Origin: Dactylorhiza incarnata
Taxonomy: Eukaryota; Streptophyta; Magnoliopsida; Asparagales; Orchidaceae
DNA length: 64,000 nucleotides
Direction of reading: 5' to 3'
Assembly (NCBI GenBank): GCA_033032865.1
Contig: JAWHQI010000202.1
Location: 1,116,001-1,180,000, forward strand
The notes under the pieces are model-generated. The model was not told the origin of the DNA. It ran no database searches and saw nothing but the letters and a program-made list of their open reading frames with translations. The position numbers and the translations under genes were made by a program. Positions 10,204 through 21,243 of the stretch are shown piece after piece; the stretch's first letter is position 1; each line of letters opens with the position of its first letter.

Positions 10204-11223
10204 ATGAAATCAAAGTTAGATGGAAGCAAGCTCTTTGTGTGCCTATATGTTGATGACTTAATCGTCACTGGGTCCTCCTCAAAATTAATTACAGAATTCA
10301 AAAAAGGCATGCAAACAAGGTATGAGATGACTGATTTGGGATTACTAAAATTCTTTCTTGGAATGCAGATCACACAAACCCATGGCTCAATCTTCCTATC
10401 ACAAGAAAGATATGCAATTGAGTTGCTGAAGAAGTATAACATGGAAGACTGCAATCCATGCGCTACTCCACTGACTATTGGAGAAAAATTTTGCAAGCTT
10501 TACGAGGGAGAAGAAAAAGCAGATGAAGAAAACTACAGAAGTTTAATTGGATCACTCATATATTTGACCAACACTAGACCTGACCTGGAGTATGTTGTGA
10601 ACCTATTGTCTCGCTTTGTGAGTAACCCCTCAAAAACACATATGAATGGAGCAAAGCGGATCTTGCGGTATGTTCAAGGAACAAAATGCATGGGGTTACT
10701 CTACCAGATGAGTCAAAATCCTCTGCTACTTGGGTATTGTGATTATGACTGGGGTGGATCCACAGATGATCGAAGAAGCACAGGTGCTTACATCTCCTTC
10801 CATGGTACCACACCCATTTCCTGTTCATCCAGAAAGCAAAGCAATGTGACACTTTCAACAACTGAGGCCGAATACATGGCTTTAAGTGCAGGGATCTGTG
10901 AAGGAATTTGGTTGCAGAGAGTGATTAAAGAGCTGAAGGGAAAAGAAGAGAAAAAGTCATTCCTAATCCTGAGCGACAATGTATCTGCCATTTCCCTCTC
11001 AAAGAATCCTGCATGCCACAACAAGAGCAAGCATATTGATATCAAACGCCACTACATTCGCGAAAAGGTTGAAGAAGGGGAAGTGAAGATCGATTTCTGC
11101 CCTAGCGCTTCCCTGCTCGCGGATCTTCTCACCAAGCCGCTGCACAGGAATCGATTCGCAGAACTAAGGAGCAAGCTAAACCTAGTTGAACCGTCCAGCT
11201 CAAGTGGGGGTGTTGGAAATTAA
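10204..11223 (+). pseudogene. Copia C1 reverse transcriptase C-terminal half and RNase H
   Basis: The longest intact part of pol is 339 codons. It carries CLYVDDLIVTG (YVDD catalytic pair), FLGMQI, and the RNase H motifs GYCDYDWGGSTDDRRST, STTEAEYMALS and ILSDNVSAISLSKNP, ending with HIDIKRHYIREKV and LADLLTKPL. The stop falls at 11221-11223, thirteen bases inside the 3' LTR. Any ATG start here is only the first methionine after the upstream stop and not a real initiation site. Confidence 0.92.
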
Positions 11224-11478
11224 ACCGGCGGCTCAACTCTTGGGTCTTCGTAGCTTTAATAAATAATGTCTTTAATGTTTTTTCTTTAGCCCAAGCATCA
11301 CTGTTGGAAATGTTGTATGTTTAAATGTATCTGTCTGTTAATCTTCTTTACCTGCAACTATAAAAACAGGTGAAACCTTTATGAATTCGTAATCAATGAA
11401 AAAGTACTTCTCTGCTACATCTGTTCTTCTCTCTATTCTCTTTTTTTCTCTCCTCCAAATGTTCTAAGTGAGCTAACA
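11211..11478 (+). repeat. Copia C1 3' LTR
   Basis: About 96-97% identical to the 5' LTR by eye. It is preceded by the G-rich polypurine tract and followed by CACGT. Confidence 0.95.
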
Positions 11479-11727
11479 CACGTGACCATATCGGTCGGTC
11501 GGGTTGGTCGCTAGTCTTGAATGAAGAAGAAATGACAAGATTTATGGTTTCCTCGCTGCATGCTGAGGAGATAAATGAGATACCATTAGAGTTGAAGACA
11601 TTAGCCACCAAAAGTTGACGCTCATGATGAGAGGGGGTGGAGTGACAATGTCGACAAGAGGCCTTCTCCCAATCCAAATAAAAAGATGATCATTTAGAGA
11701 GTTCTCGTCAACCATCTACCTGAACTC
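11479..11727 (-). pseudogene. LINE ORF2 segment between reverse transcriptase and zf-RVT
   Basis: The minus strand reads about 80 codons that lead, after removal of Copia C1 and one duplicated CACGT, straight into the LINE remnant at 6850. This shows that C1 landed in the LINE. The start overlaps the right copy of the duplication. No catalytic motif lies here; this is the poorly conserved stretch before zf-RVT. The main reverse transcriptase domain is missing, and its place is taken by LTR L3. Confidence 0.6.
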
Positions 11728-11782
11728 TGTTGAATTTTTTGAAGTCGAGTTGAAGTAGGCTGGGCGGTTTGAAGGGTCCGAA

Positions 11783-11911
11783 ACCGCAGAGACCGCGCGG
11801 TGTGCGCGAGCTCTCTCTGGCTGCTAGTCGAGGTCTCATCTTGTTGGGCTCGAGAAGTTTTCTGTTTGGTGACCGAGCGGTCTGGTTTGTCAAGACCGCG
11901 CGCGATCTAAT
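11783..11911. repeat. GACCGCGCGGT-type palindromes upstream of the L3 TATA box
   Basis: AGACCGCGCGGTG, GACCGAGCGGTC and AGACCGCGCGCG occur between about 11783 and 11911, ending about 50 bp before the TATA box. Related GCGGTC-type half-sites recur downstream at 12240-12500. Confidence 0.55.
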
Positions 11912-11961
11912 AAGGCAGTGTTTGTATCTCTTTGGGACGGTGACGACATTCGCTTGTCTGC

Positions 11962-11971
11962 CTATAAATAG
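11962..11971 (+). promoter_or_regulatory. TATA box of LTR L3
   Basis: CTATAAATAG in an otherwise GC-rich stretch, about 235 bp from the LTR start. Confidence 0.7.
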
Positions 11972-12704
11972 ATGTGCATGACCCGTCATTAATAACGAGA
12001 ATGGTAAGAACTAAAGCTTGGGTTGTTTTTGTCGGTCTCCTTTTTTGAGATCATGCGGTATGGAAGTGGTTTGATCGTTTGTTGTGTTCGCAGGTCAGCG
12101 GACAGTAGTCAGAGATCTTCTTCCTTGATGTTCTTCCCAGCTTTGAATAACCAGTTCGCCAGCGGTCTTCCTCTGTGCGGATTGCGTTGTAGTTCTTGTG
12201 CTGTTCGCGGAAAGCTCAGTTGTTAGGCGACCTTAGCTGTCAGGCAATCTAGAGTTGCGGTCAGGCGACAGCTTTTGCAGTTCTGTTCTCTGTTCGCGGG
12301 CAACTTCTGTGATTATGCAACCTAGCGGTCAGACGGTCAAGAAGTGCGGACAGGTTCTTTTCTCAGTAGTTCAATAAGTCAGCAGTTCGTGCGGTCTGAG
12401 GTGGCGGTCTGGCAGATAGCAGGTTGACGACCTGTGTTGTTCGCGTAGTCTAAGTGGTTGTCATTCGATCTGACTGTTTCAGCGGTCTCTGGCGGTCTCA
12501 GTTGTTGTTGTTCGCCAATTGCTTGTTTGTCTCTGTTCTCTCTCCATCTTGTATTCTGATAAATCATATCTCGTCATGTATGCCTCGAATTGTGAACGAG
12601 ATAGATTAATACAAGATTTCTTGTCTTTCTATTGTTGTTGGTTACTTAACTTGGAATGGTTGTAGTGTTCCTGCGCCTTATTCCCGCTTCTAAGAAATTT
12701 TAAC

Positions 12705-12718
12705 TTGGTATCTGAGCT
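12705..12718 (+). other. Primer-binding site of LTR L3
   Basis: TTGGTATCTGAGCT differs by single bases from the initiator tRNA-Met site TGGTATCAGAGC and follows the LTR end directly. Confidence 0.7.
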
Positions 12719-12742
12719 GAAATCTTTCACAAGAAATCGGAG

Positions 12743-13240
12743 CTAGAATTTTTTAACAAATTCAGTCATAGATATGCTTCCAAAATCATTTAGACCCTTC
12801 TTTTCACTTCGATTCAATATGAAATTGAAATCTCCCAGAAGAGCCCAAGGGAGTTGAATGTTGGGAGAGTTGAGAGAGGTTATTTTCGCCCAAAGTTCTC
12901 GCCTATTGATATAAAGATAGCTTGCATAAACCACAAATATAAGAAAAGAGATGGTATCAGTGCAAACTGAAATATGCATAATTGTTCAGATGCATGTAGG
13001 TAGGAGCTCAACCTTCCACTCTTCCTTGAAAAATATCCAAATTTTGGGAGAAGCCATATCAGAGAGGCAGCCGCTGAAACCAAGAGATCTAGCAATAGAG
13101 ACCGCGACAGAAATAGGTAGTTTCGGCTCGAATAACATCACACATTTTAGGTTGTGAATGTGATAAAGGGATCTAATCCTGTCCTGAGTGTTACAGGTAG
13201 CTACAACTCTACAATTCCATGATAATATAGACATCAACAA
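12743..13240 (-). pseudogene. LINE ORF2 endonuclease domain (N-terminal part)
   Basis: Minus-strand reading from 13240 gives ILSWNCR, the conserved start of the apurinic-type endonuclease of plant LINEs (catalytic N), and then LFEPKL (catalytic E). A frameshift near 12980 moves reading to a second frame with VVYASYLYINRRELW and PWALLGDFNFIL (GDFN motif, catalytic D and N) and RSEKKG. The domain stops after TEFVKKF, where the sequence joins the remains of LTR L3. Role: nicks target DNA to prime reverse transcription. Confidence 0.9.
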
Positions 13241-13243
13241 CCA

Positions 13244-15131
13244 TTATACATTGGGAGGACGGCTTCCATGCCTCGTTGAGATGTTGTATTTTGATTTTGA
13301 CGACGAGCATACATTCTTGGATCGGTTTGAATCCATTTCTGATCTAGTTGGTGAGGAGCTCTGATGGTTTGTGACCACGTCAAGGTCCGTAATTGCATCA
13401 ACGTAATTTGGCTTCGCTAGGATGGAAAACTTGTTACCCAATGTGAATGATTCTTTTACCACATTTAGCATCGTTGGATGAAGATTAGAAGAAATCGAGA
13501 GGGCTGCTCCCAAATCTAAGCTAATTTTTGAACGATCAGAGCTGGGATGACATCAGTGACGGATCCAGAAAATTTTAAATTAGGGTGTAAAAAAAATTTC
13601 TAAACACAAATGCTAGCGGGGTGAGTAAGAGGGCCGTGAGTCACATGTTGGAAATTATTTTTGGGGGTGCACATAGCTGAACTTGATCTGCGAATAGCCA
13701 AATTTGGTCTACGAATAGCCAACTTTGAACCGCGAATAGCCAATATTTGTCCCAAAAGAAACTAGTTACGTGACGTGAGAACGCTTCCATCTTATCGGAG
13801 CTATTTTTTCCTCATCTGACCACCATTTTTGACATATAAGTAGTCAAAATTTTATTGCCTCGACGAAAGGAATCCAACTCCACTAACAACAGGCGAGAAC
13901 TTTGGGCTATCTTTATGTCAAAAACTTTGGGCGAGAACTTTGGCAGGTAATATTCCTGATTACTCGCCCAAACATCTCGTTTGATGGCAGTCAAAATTCA
14001 TTGCCTCGACGAGAGAATCGCCAAGAGATGAACCCAGCGAGTTATCAGGAATATTATCTGCCATCAAGCGAGAAGTATAGGGATCTACTCCCTGCTCTGG
14101 ATCAGAGTTAAACACAAAAACTCCCTCCTTGGTAAGTTCACATTGTTACTTGGGATCACATTGTTCCATTAAAATAGGGGATGTCTCGAAACTTTGTATA
14201 AGTGGCTCTGGTTGGAGTTGTCGTCGGAGGAGATGATTAAATTAGACAAAGCTTGTGTCTTTAGGATGGAATCCTTATCCACATTCAACTTCTGATTAGC
14301 TGAGATATCTGGAACAACTTCTGAAGCAGAGGATTTCATGAGAATCGAGGTAATTTTTTGGGTATCATTTGTAGGGATCCTGCGCTTGCAATTTGATTAC
14401 AGAAGGCCTTGTTTCAAACAGTGAAGGCAGTAGTTGAAACTTTTATCAAACTGAAATTTGTATTCGTTGACCTCCTCCTTTCCGGTAGCATCTTCTGATA
14501 TAACAAACAAAGAATTCGGGATTTTTGCTGTGATGTCTATCTCGATGTAGATCCGAGCTCGATCCACCCTCGATCGATTAACCGAGCCAACCTCCACTGT
14601 TAGTAGCCGGCCCAATGAATGCACAATGTTTTTAAGCATCTCTGGATGAAAGTAATGAATTGGCAGTCCATAGATGGATAACAATGCGGGAAAAAGAGTG
14701 GGATCTGTTGCGAATTAGAAATCGGTTGTCCAGGAAGAGTGGGATCTGAAATGAAATAGGAAATTCTCAATGGTGACATACTCCTTAAGTCATACTTTTC
14801 TGAAATCTAATTCATTAGTAAATTGAATGAAAATATGCCTGGTGTCCAGGTGTGAAATCTGAAACTCCCCATTCAACTTAAAAATAAAGGAGAAAATCCC
14901 CTTGAGCAGAGATAGTGGAGGGCGGCGATATGAACATTTCCCTACCAATGTTAGTCGTAACAGCTCCGTGGTCTTAACAATATCCTCACGAGTAAACTTG
15001 GAGCAGACCCTCACATACGTAGCCGGAATCAATGGCCTTAAAGGGAAACCAAGAAGAGGAGGCAAGGGGCTCTTACCAGTAACCACCGCATAGGAAAGAC
15101 CCGCCGTCGGGGCTGAGATTTCATCCATCAA
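13244..15131 (-). pseudogene. LINE ORF1 (nucleic-acid-binding protein) remnants
   Basis: Minus-strand pieces in order are as follows. 15131-14790 has SYAVVTG and LDTRHIFIQFTNELDF, the N-terminal domain (DUF4283 type) of plant LINE ORF1. 14684-14397 has YGLPIHYFHPEML, RARIYIEIDI and FNYCLHCLKQG, the start of the ORF1 CCHC knuckle. 13513-13244 has SFTLGNKFSIL, common at the ORF1 C-terminus. Frameshifts separate the pieces. ORF2 starts right after. The 5' end of the LINE lies near 15150-15165, abutting Copia reverse transcriptase sequence, which suggests insertion into Copia C2. Confidence 0.82.
13530..14130. other. Unassigned insertion or rearranged segment inside LINE ORF1
   Basis: This stretch breaks the ORF1 order. 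It opens with CAGTGACGGATCCAGAAA, which resembles DNA-transposon ends seen in plants, and holds two copies of a motif (GCGAGAACTTTGG near 13890 and 13930) plus paired GATTACTCGCC and GGCAGTCAAAATT blocks. I cannot define two matching termini or a duplication, so the identity is open. Confidence 0.35.
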
Positions 15132-15159
15132 ACCATAAGCTCGCCGGACCGAGAAGCAA

Positions 15160-16608
15160 AGAAATCCCTAATCCAGTCCATGAGAGTTTTTTCTGATAAA
15201 AAGAGAGTGATCTGCCGAGCTGTGAGCAAAGCCTTTGATGGAGATTATGTGACTGAACTTGTCGAACAATGCAAGGGGACATTGCTTAAGGCCATAGATA
15301 GCCTTCCGAAGTTTACAAACCTGAGACATCCCCTGAGTAACATACCCTGGAGGTTTCTCCATGTAAACATCCTCCTGTAGATCTCCGTAGAAGGTGTTTT
15401 TGACATCGAGTTGCGATATCGGCCAATCCCGATTGACCGAAATAGAGAAGAGAACCTGAATGGTGCTTAGGTGAGCACGAGGAGAGAAGGTGTCAAGGAA
15501 TTCAACACCATTTGTCGGCGTGAATCCCTTGGCAACCAAATGAGCCTTATATAGTTCAATAGTTCCATCAGGAAGATATTTGATAACAAAGATCCAGCGG
15601 AAGCCTACAACATCAACACCAAGAGGAGTTGATACAAGAGTCCAAGTACCCCAGACGTTAGAGTTGTCATCTCCTCATCCATGTCGACCTTCCTACATGG
15701 CGAAGCAAGAGTATCCTGATAAGAAGCCGGGAGAGTAGTAGTGGAAGACAGAGCCAGAGTAAAGTTTCTGCAAGAAGGGCTAAGGCAGTCATTGGACACG
15801 ACATTAGCAATTGAGTGTTGAGTAGAAGTCCGGACACCTTTCCGAAGAGCTACCGGAATATCAAGGTCCAACATACCTTTGGGGCAGATCCATCCGACGA
15901 AGAGAGAGCTGGCCTGAGAACTGGAGATGGAGGTCCTGAAATGGAGGGACGAATAAGTGTATTGATAAGAGAAGTGGGAGGAGAATCAAGTTGATGAGGA
16001 GGGGGTAACAGAGTAATATCAGGAAAAGGGGCATGAATGATAGGAATAGAAGAGGTTGGAGCGCCTTCTCGCGTGACCGAAGGGGAGGTTGGAGGGAAAT
16101 AGGGAGTATTCTCAAAAAAGGTGACTTACGCGGAAACAAATTGACGACGTTGAAGAGGGTCATAACAACGATAGCCTTTCTGAGTTGGGGAATAACCAAG
16201 AAAGATACACTTAATTGAGCGAGGAACGATCATGTCACGACCCGGAGCAGGGAGGTGAACAAAAGCAATGCAACCAAATACCTTGGGAGGAAGAGGAAAC
16301 GAAACACTATCAGGATACAGAAGAGAGAAATGCGTATTTTCTTGAAGAGTGGTGGACGGAAGCTGGTTAATGAGTTATGCGAAGAGAAGAATAACATGAC
16401 CCCAATAGGAGCGAGGAACATTCATCTGACAAAAGAGAGTCCGAGCAAAGTCCGACCAAACTGTGTGAAATTTATTATAAAAAGAGATAAATACATTTAA
16501 AAGTTCAGAACATTTTTTGAGAAGATACACTCACGTACAACGTAAATAATCATCAATAAAAATAACAAAATACAAACTTCTTCTACCAATGGTCTTGGTA
16601 AAGCAAGG
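15160..16608 (-). pseudogene. Copia C2 fragment: integrase, linker and start of reverse transcriptase
   Basis: Reading leftwards from 16608, the minus strand gives in shifting frames an integrase core remnant (FIDDY and WVYLLKK), then NVPRSYWGHVILLF, VFGCIAFVHL and IFLGYSQTQKGYRCYDP (integrase C-terminal motifs). A long proline-rich linker follows, then the pre-RT motif MDEEMTTL at about 15670. Last comes reverse transcriptase with GVEFLDTFSPRA, SQLDVKNTFYGDL and AIYGLKQCPLALFDKF (15168-15539). Several frameshifts are present. The piece is cut on the right by the LTR at 16609 and on the left by the LINE. The sequence differs clearly from C1, so it belongs to another Copia family. Confidence 0.88.
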
Positions 16609-16715
16609 TGTAACATCCCAATTTTAAAAGGGGCCTAGTCGGTTCAATTGAATCCTTGGAGGAGCTTAGACCGTGTCATAGAAAACCACGACCCGACCTC
16701 CACCTCATAATGATG

Positions 16716-17347
16716 GTCATTTAGAGAAAATGACCGTTTTGAGTATCGTTGCGCGTCACGACGATGTCGAGTTAATATATTGAGCATACGTGCTCCGAAT
16801 CGACTTCCGTCAATTGCAATAGATTCATATAGTCAATACGAGTGCAACGAAACTCGTTTCGTTCCAATCCGAGGTCATTTAGAGAAAATGACCGTTTTGC
16901 GTATCTTTGTGCGTCACGACGATGCCGAGTTAATATATTGAGCATACATGCTCCGAATCGAATACTGTCATTTTCAATAGACTCGTATAGTCAATACGAG
17001 TGCAACATAACTTGTTTCGTTCTGATCCATAGTTATTTAGAGAAAATGACCGTTTCGAATATCACTGCGCGTCACGACGACGCCGAATTAATAAATTGAG
17101 CATAAAAGCTCTGAATCGAATTCCGTCAGTTGCATTAGACTCGTATAGTCGATACGAGTACAACAGAACTCGTTTTGTTTTGATCTGAGGTCATTCGGAG
17201 AAAATGACCATAATGAGTAACATCGAGTGTCGTAACGACGCCAAAATAGATTAGTGAGCAAATTGGCTCCGAATTGAATTCTGTCAGTTGCATTAGACTT
17301 GTATAGCCGATACGAGTGCAACGGAATTCGTTTCGCTCAATTCCGAC
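16716..17347. repeat. 158-bp tandem array, four units plus a partial fifth, in L4 U3
   Basis: The phrase GTCATTTAGAGAAAATGACC or a variant starts at 16716, 16874, 17032 and 17190, and a remnant at 17348, so the spacing is exactly 158 bp each time. Units are roughly 80% alike, diverging along the array. Each contains a short inverted repeat; unit 3 has CTCGTAT-AGTCG-ATACGAG. The phrase also holds the inverted pair GGTCATT/AATGACC around TAGAGAA-type sequence. Confidence 0.93.
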
Positions 17348-17800
17348 GTCGTTTAGTCAAGCAAAAAAAATAATGCTTGTAAAATTATATGACACCTCGA
17401 GATACGTGAACGCTTGATTTCAACCCCATCATATCAATAATGACTCGACACTCGACGACGCGGACCCAGGGTGACTTTGACATGCACGGGGGACCCAATT
17501 AGGATTGACTTTGGTCAACCTTCTTATAAGAAGTGATTTTAGATTTTAAACCCCCACCAAGCTCCACTTAACCCAAGCCCACAAACTGATTAACACTAAT
17601 CCCAAGGCCAAGGGGATTCAACCATATGACAGCCCAACCCTAAAGGAGTGGTGGAGATATTTTCTAGGCTTGGATCCAAGCCTCGCCTAACCAAGCCCAA
17701 ACTAAACCCTCATTCCGCCACTCAAACCAAAACCACAATCCCCATGCCAAGCTCTGATTGGATAACAACAAGTTCAGATCCCAAAGCAAGCCAATGGTGA

Positions 17801-17840
17801 TCTCTCTCTCTCCACTTAACCTCTCTCTCTCTCTCTCTCC
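17801..17840. repeat. (CT)n tract
   Basis: Two CT runs separated by about 8 bp, upstream of the L4 TATA box, resembling the Y-patch of plant promoters. Confidence 0.85.
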
Positions 17841-18012
17841 CCCGTAGGCAACTCAAATAACCACTAGCCTAATACCTCTGCCCTAACCAGAGAAATACAC
17901 TCAACCATTCAGCCTTTGTTGGCTGCCCCTTGATCAAACCATGGTTGGACCAACGATGGATGTTGCTTGGCCAAGAAGGAAGAGGAGAGGGAGGGTGAGG
18001 GGTCTCAGCCAC

Positions 18013-18024
18013 CTATATATAAGG
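18013..18024 (+). promoter_or_regulatory. TATA box of LTR L4
   Basis: CTATATATAAGG followed by C-rich sequence at the expected start distance, about 1.4 kb from the LTR start. Confidence 0.7.
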
Positions 18025-19313
18025 CCCCATTCCCCTCAGTGGAGGGACACCTCCTCCATGAGCTCCTCCCGAAGCCCTTCAAAGCAGACCCGACCACCAA
18101 GAGCCCCTGCCGGCGCCGGAGAAGCGTACTTATTTTATGTCTGCAAGAGACCAAATGGGTGGGTGAGAAAGCTAAATTTCTAGATAATTCATGTTTTAAA
18201 TTATGGTACACAGGAAAAAAAATAAAATAAGCAATGAAATATGTATTATTGTAGATACTACTTGAAGGTATGAAGTTGTACGGGTAAGCAGAAAAGATGA
18301 TAGAATCTTAGTTTTTAAATTAATCATAGGAAAGGAAACTATTAATGTAATTAGTGCTTCACCACAAGTATGATTAAGTGAAGCTATTAAAGTATAATTT
18401 TTGGAAGACTTAGATGATTTGGTAAGAGAAATCTCACAAAGCGAGAAAATTTTCATTGGAGATTGAAAGAGACTTAAATGAGCATGTAGGGAAGAAAAAT
18501 ACGGATTATACAGATATTCATGGAGGATTTGTCAAGAGAAATCTTCCCTATCTTCCAGACGTGTCGCATGCGAACTCTGATTTCCGGAGCACCTTCGCGG
18601 CGCCAGCATGCTTGGATAAGAAAAGTGCTCTGTAGACACTTTTCCGGCGGCGGCCTGCTGCGCCAGACCGCCACACCACCACCGGAGGGAGCGCCGGCCC
18701 CCGACGAGTCATCTAGGGCCGGAGCCACGGCCGAACGACGGCTAGCCACCGACGGCAAGAGCCAACAAGGTGGCGGTGCGTATAGGAAGGAAGCGAATAA
18801 GATTTTTATAATTTTATAAAGTTTATAATTTTATAAAACAAAGGGATATTTAATTTTCTGGGGCTATGCCAGAGCTCAAATCAAAAAGCTCTGAATAAAA
18901 AAGTTGTGTATTTTATTGAGGTCTATGCCCACAAAAATTTTGAAATTTTTCTGAGGACATTTAATAATTTAAATAATTAAATTAGAGTTTATTTCTCTAA
19001 TCTAAGGGCCTTAAAAAGATTGTAAAATCTTAACAAAATTCTGGATGATAAACAAAGCCTTTAGAAATTCTCAGTAATATTTTGGGAATTTTTGGGTTTG
19101 CTTTGATATTTTTAAAACAATAAAAGGTGTGATGGTTCACCTTTAAAAATTAATAGAGTCAAACTTCTCCGAGGCTGATTTGTATTTACTAAAGACATGC
19201 TCTGATGAAGTTTGAGAATTTTTCAAGCATTCCTGCTATTTTTTTGGATTTTATTTATGCACGAGGATGCTTTAAAGTTAATAGAGACGAAAGTATTCGG
19301 TCAAAATGTCTTA

Positions 19314-20353
19314 GGGTCCGTTCGGTTATCAGTTTTGGACCGGCGGAATTGGTTTTCCGCATAAGTAATCCAATTCAGCGGTTCGGTTCACAGGAAATGG
19401 CGATGGAAATGAATTTCCTCAAAACCGTGGTTTTATATTTTACGCTTTGCACAATTCTTGTCCCCCATCCTAGGTTTTGACGGAAGCAGCCGCAACCTTC
19501 TTCGTGCGACCTAGCTGTTCTTCTCGCCGCGCCGATCACGCTGGGAGATTTCGCCACCGGTGGGTTTTCCGTCTTCTTCATTCATCATTCTCGTCTTCTT
19601 CTTCATCTCCTTCCTCTTCATCTTTTTTTTTTATGTAGAGACGGAAAGCTAACTTCTGCCTTTAGCCGGCTTCAGTATGTATTGGCAGATCAGTGGCGGA
19701 TCAGTGTTAAAGAAGTAACAGCGGCGTACAAAATCCATCTTTAGGTCTTTATATCAGTGGCGAATCAGTGGCGGGTGGGTTTTCCTCTTTCAGGACCGTG
19801 GTTATTCGTTTCTCACATTTTAAGGTCAAAAATTCTGCCATGATTTTTTTTTTGTTTACATATCATTGGTTTTAGATCTTGTTACATATCTGCCTCACTC
19901 TGGATGATTGATACTCACATTTTTGCTGGCTTGCTGGAAATTTATCCTCAATTTCTTGGTACAAATTGCACCGTCTTTGTTGTATGAATTTTTGTCGTTC
20001 AGGTGTTGATTATATTGGGAAGTATGGTGGCTACAGATTATATTAATTATAGCTGGAAGTATTGATTACATTGCACTATTTCTTGGTATTGATTAATCTC
20101 AACTTATTTTTAAAATTTTGTTTTGTCTGCTGTTTGTAAAGTTTTAAACTAGATTCTGATTTTATGTAATTCCTGCGAATGAATTCTATCCTGCATCCGA
20201 ACAACATAATTGCTCAATTTCAATTCCTGCAGCTCAAAACCTTTCTGCAGCCGAACAGCTTTTTTGGAATTCAGGCAAAACCAAAACTTGCTGGTTTTTG
20301 TTTTTACTGAATTCCAATTCTTTAAAACCAAAACCCGCAATCCGAACGGACCC
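19314..20353. mobile_element. Non-autonomous PIF/Harbinger-type element (1,040 bp) with TTA duplication
   Basis: Left end GGGTCCGTTCGGTTATC and right end CCGAACGGACCC are inverted repeats: 12 perfect bases, then imperfect for about 15 more. TTA precedes (19311-19313) and follows (20354-20356). A three-base TTA/TAA duplication and G-rich ends of this type fit PIF/Harbinger. The sequence resumes as LTR L4 on both sides. No transposase is visible, so it would need an autonomous partner. The GC-rich patch at about 19480-19600 with a CTTCTTC-rich run may be leader sequence of a parent element or captured host DNA; I cannot decide. Confidence 0.88.
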
Positions 20354-21243
20354 TTATAGTTTTATGAGATGTCCTTGTCGGCTAAATACATGCATTGAAA
20401 ATATTTGGAGAATTTGAGGCATCGTGGCATTTTAATAATTTGAAATAACCAAAGCAGACTTTAAAGATGCTAGAGGCTATGTAAGACCTCGAAACAATGT
20501 AAAGTATTTTTGAGAAGTTTGTGTTTTATATTAGTGATTTTTTAAATATGACTTATTTTTCTAAATATAAAAATAAGGGTTTATTCGAGGCAAATAAATT
20601 ACCGGAGGTTAAATCGAAGCACAAAACGACTCGTGGAAATTATGGAGATGATTTTATGACAAATCCAACCTCTGAATTAAATTATATAATTTTTTTACTT
20701 TTTGGTATTTATTGAATAAAAGAGAATTACAGTCGGAAGAGACATTTATCGGTCGAAAAATATGAGCACAAATCGCGCTGTAAAATTTGAACGAGGTTAA
20801 GTAGTTTGTGTTGAAGCTCTTACGGAGATGGGAAGTTTTTCGACTATCAAATCAGGTGCTTATAATAAAAAGCCTTGGAGATTATAAAAGGTCATATCGA
20901 AATCTTGTAATCTGATGATTCACCCTATTAAGTTGCAACTAAAGTAACTATCGGATTTAAATAAACCGGCGGAATCTAACACGGTAAAATACTAAGAACT
21001 CGCTGCATAATTATGAACTTACCTCCTATGAACAGAGAAGCCTCCTATGATCAGAGTTGCCTCCTTGGAACGGAGAAGTCTCCTTTTAACGGAGAAGCCT
21101 CCTTGGAATGGAGAGAAGAACTGAACTTGCTTCCTTAAATGGAGAGGGCACTGCAGAACTGAACTATTTCATATTATATTCTTTTATTCAGTATTTCAAT
21201 TACTGCACTATATTTCAATACTGCTCTTATTTCAGTTCAGTAT

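Larger units (their letters stand above)
6851..11478 (+). mobile_element. Complete Copia element C1 (4,628 bp), coding region dead
   Basis: Two 268-bp LTRs flank an internal region with primer site, gag, protease, integrase, reverse transcriptase and RNase H in Copia order, plus a polypurine tract (AAGTGGGGG, 11202-11210). A perfect 5-bp duplication (CACGT) flanks the whole. The LTRs differ at roughly nine positions, so the insertion is not recent. The reading frame is broken by several stops and frameshifts. The small size and very short LTR suggest a compact Copia lineage (Ale-like), but I would not insist on it. It is inserted in the LINE. It is the only LTR family in the window with no visible palindromic U3 array. 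Confidence 0.97.
11728..12704 (+). mobile_element. LTR L3 of a Copia-type element (about 980 bp), body missing
   Basis: It starts TGTTGAATTTTTTGAAG and ends CTAAGAAATTTTAACT. These ends are imperfect complements and are followed at once by a primer site, so this is a plus-strand 5' LTR. It has a TATA box at 11962-11971. Less than 40 bp of internal sequence follows before LINE sequence begins near 12743. The element body is therefore deleted together with the LINE reverse transcriptase. The start is inferred from the weak terminal match. Confidence 0.65.

Noticed and set aside
16716..17347. Centromeric satellite
   Set aside because: Only four diverged units inside an LTR, flanked by unique LTR sequence with a TATA box.
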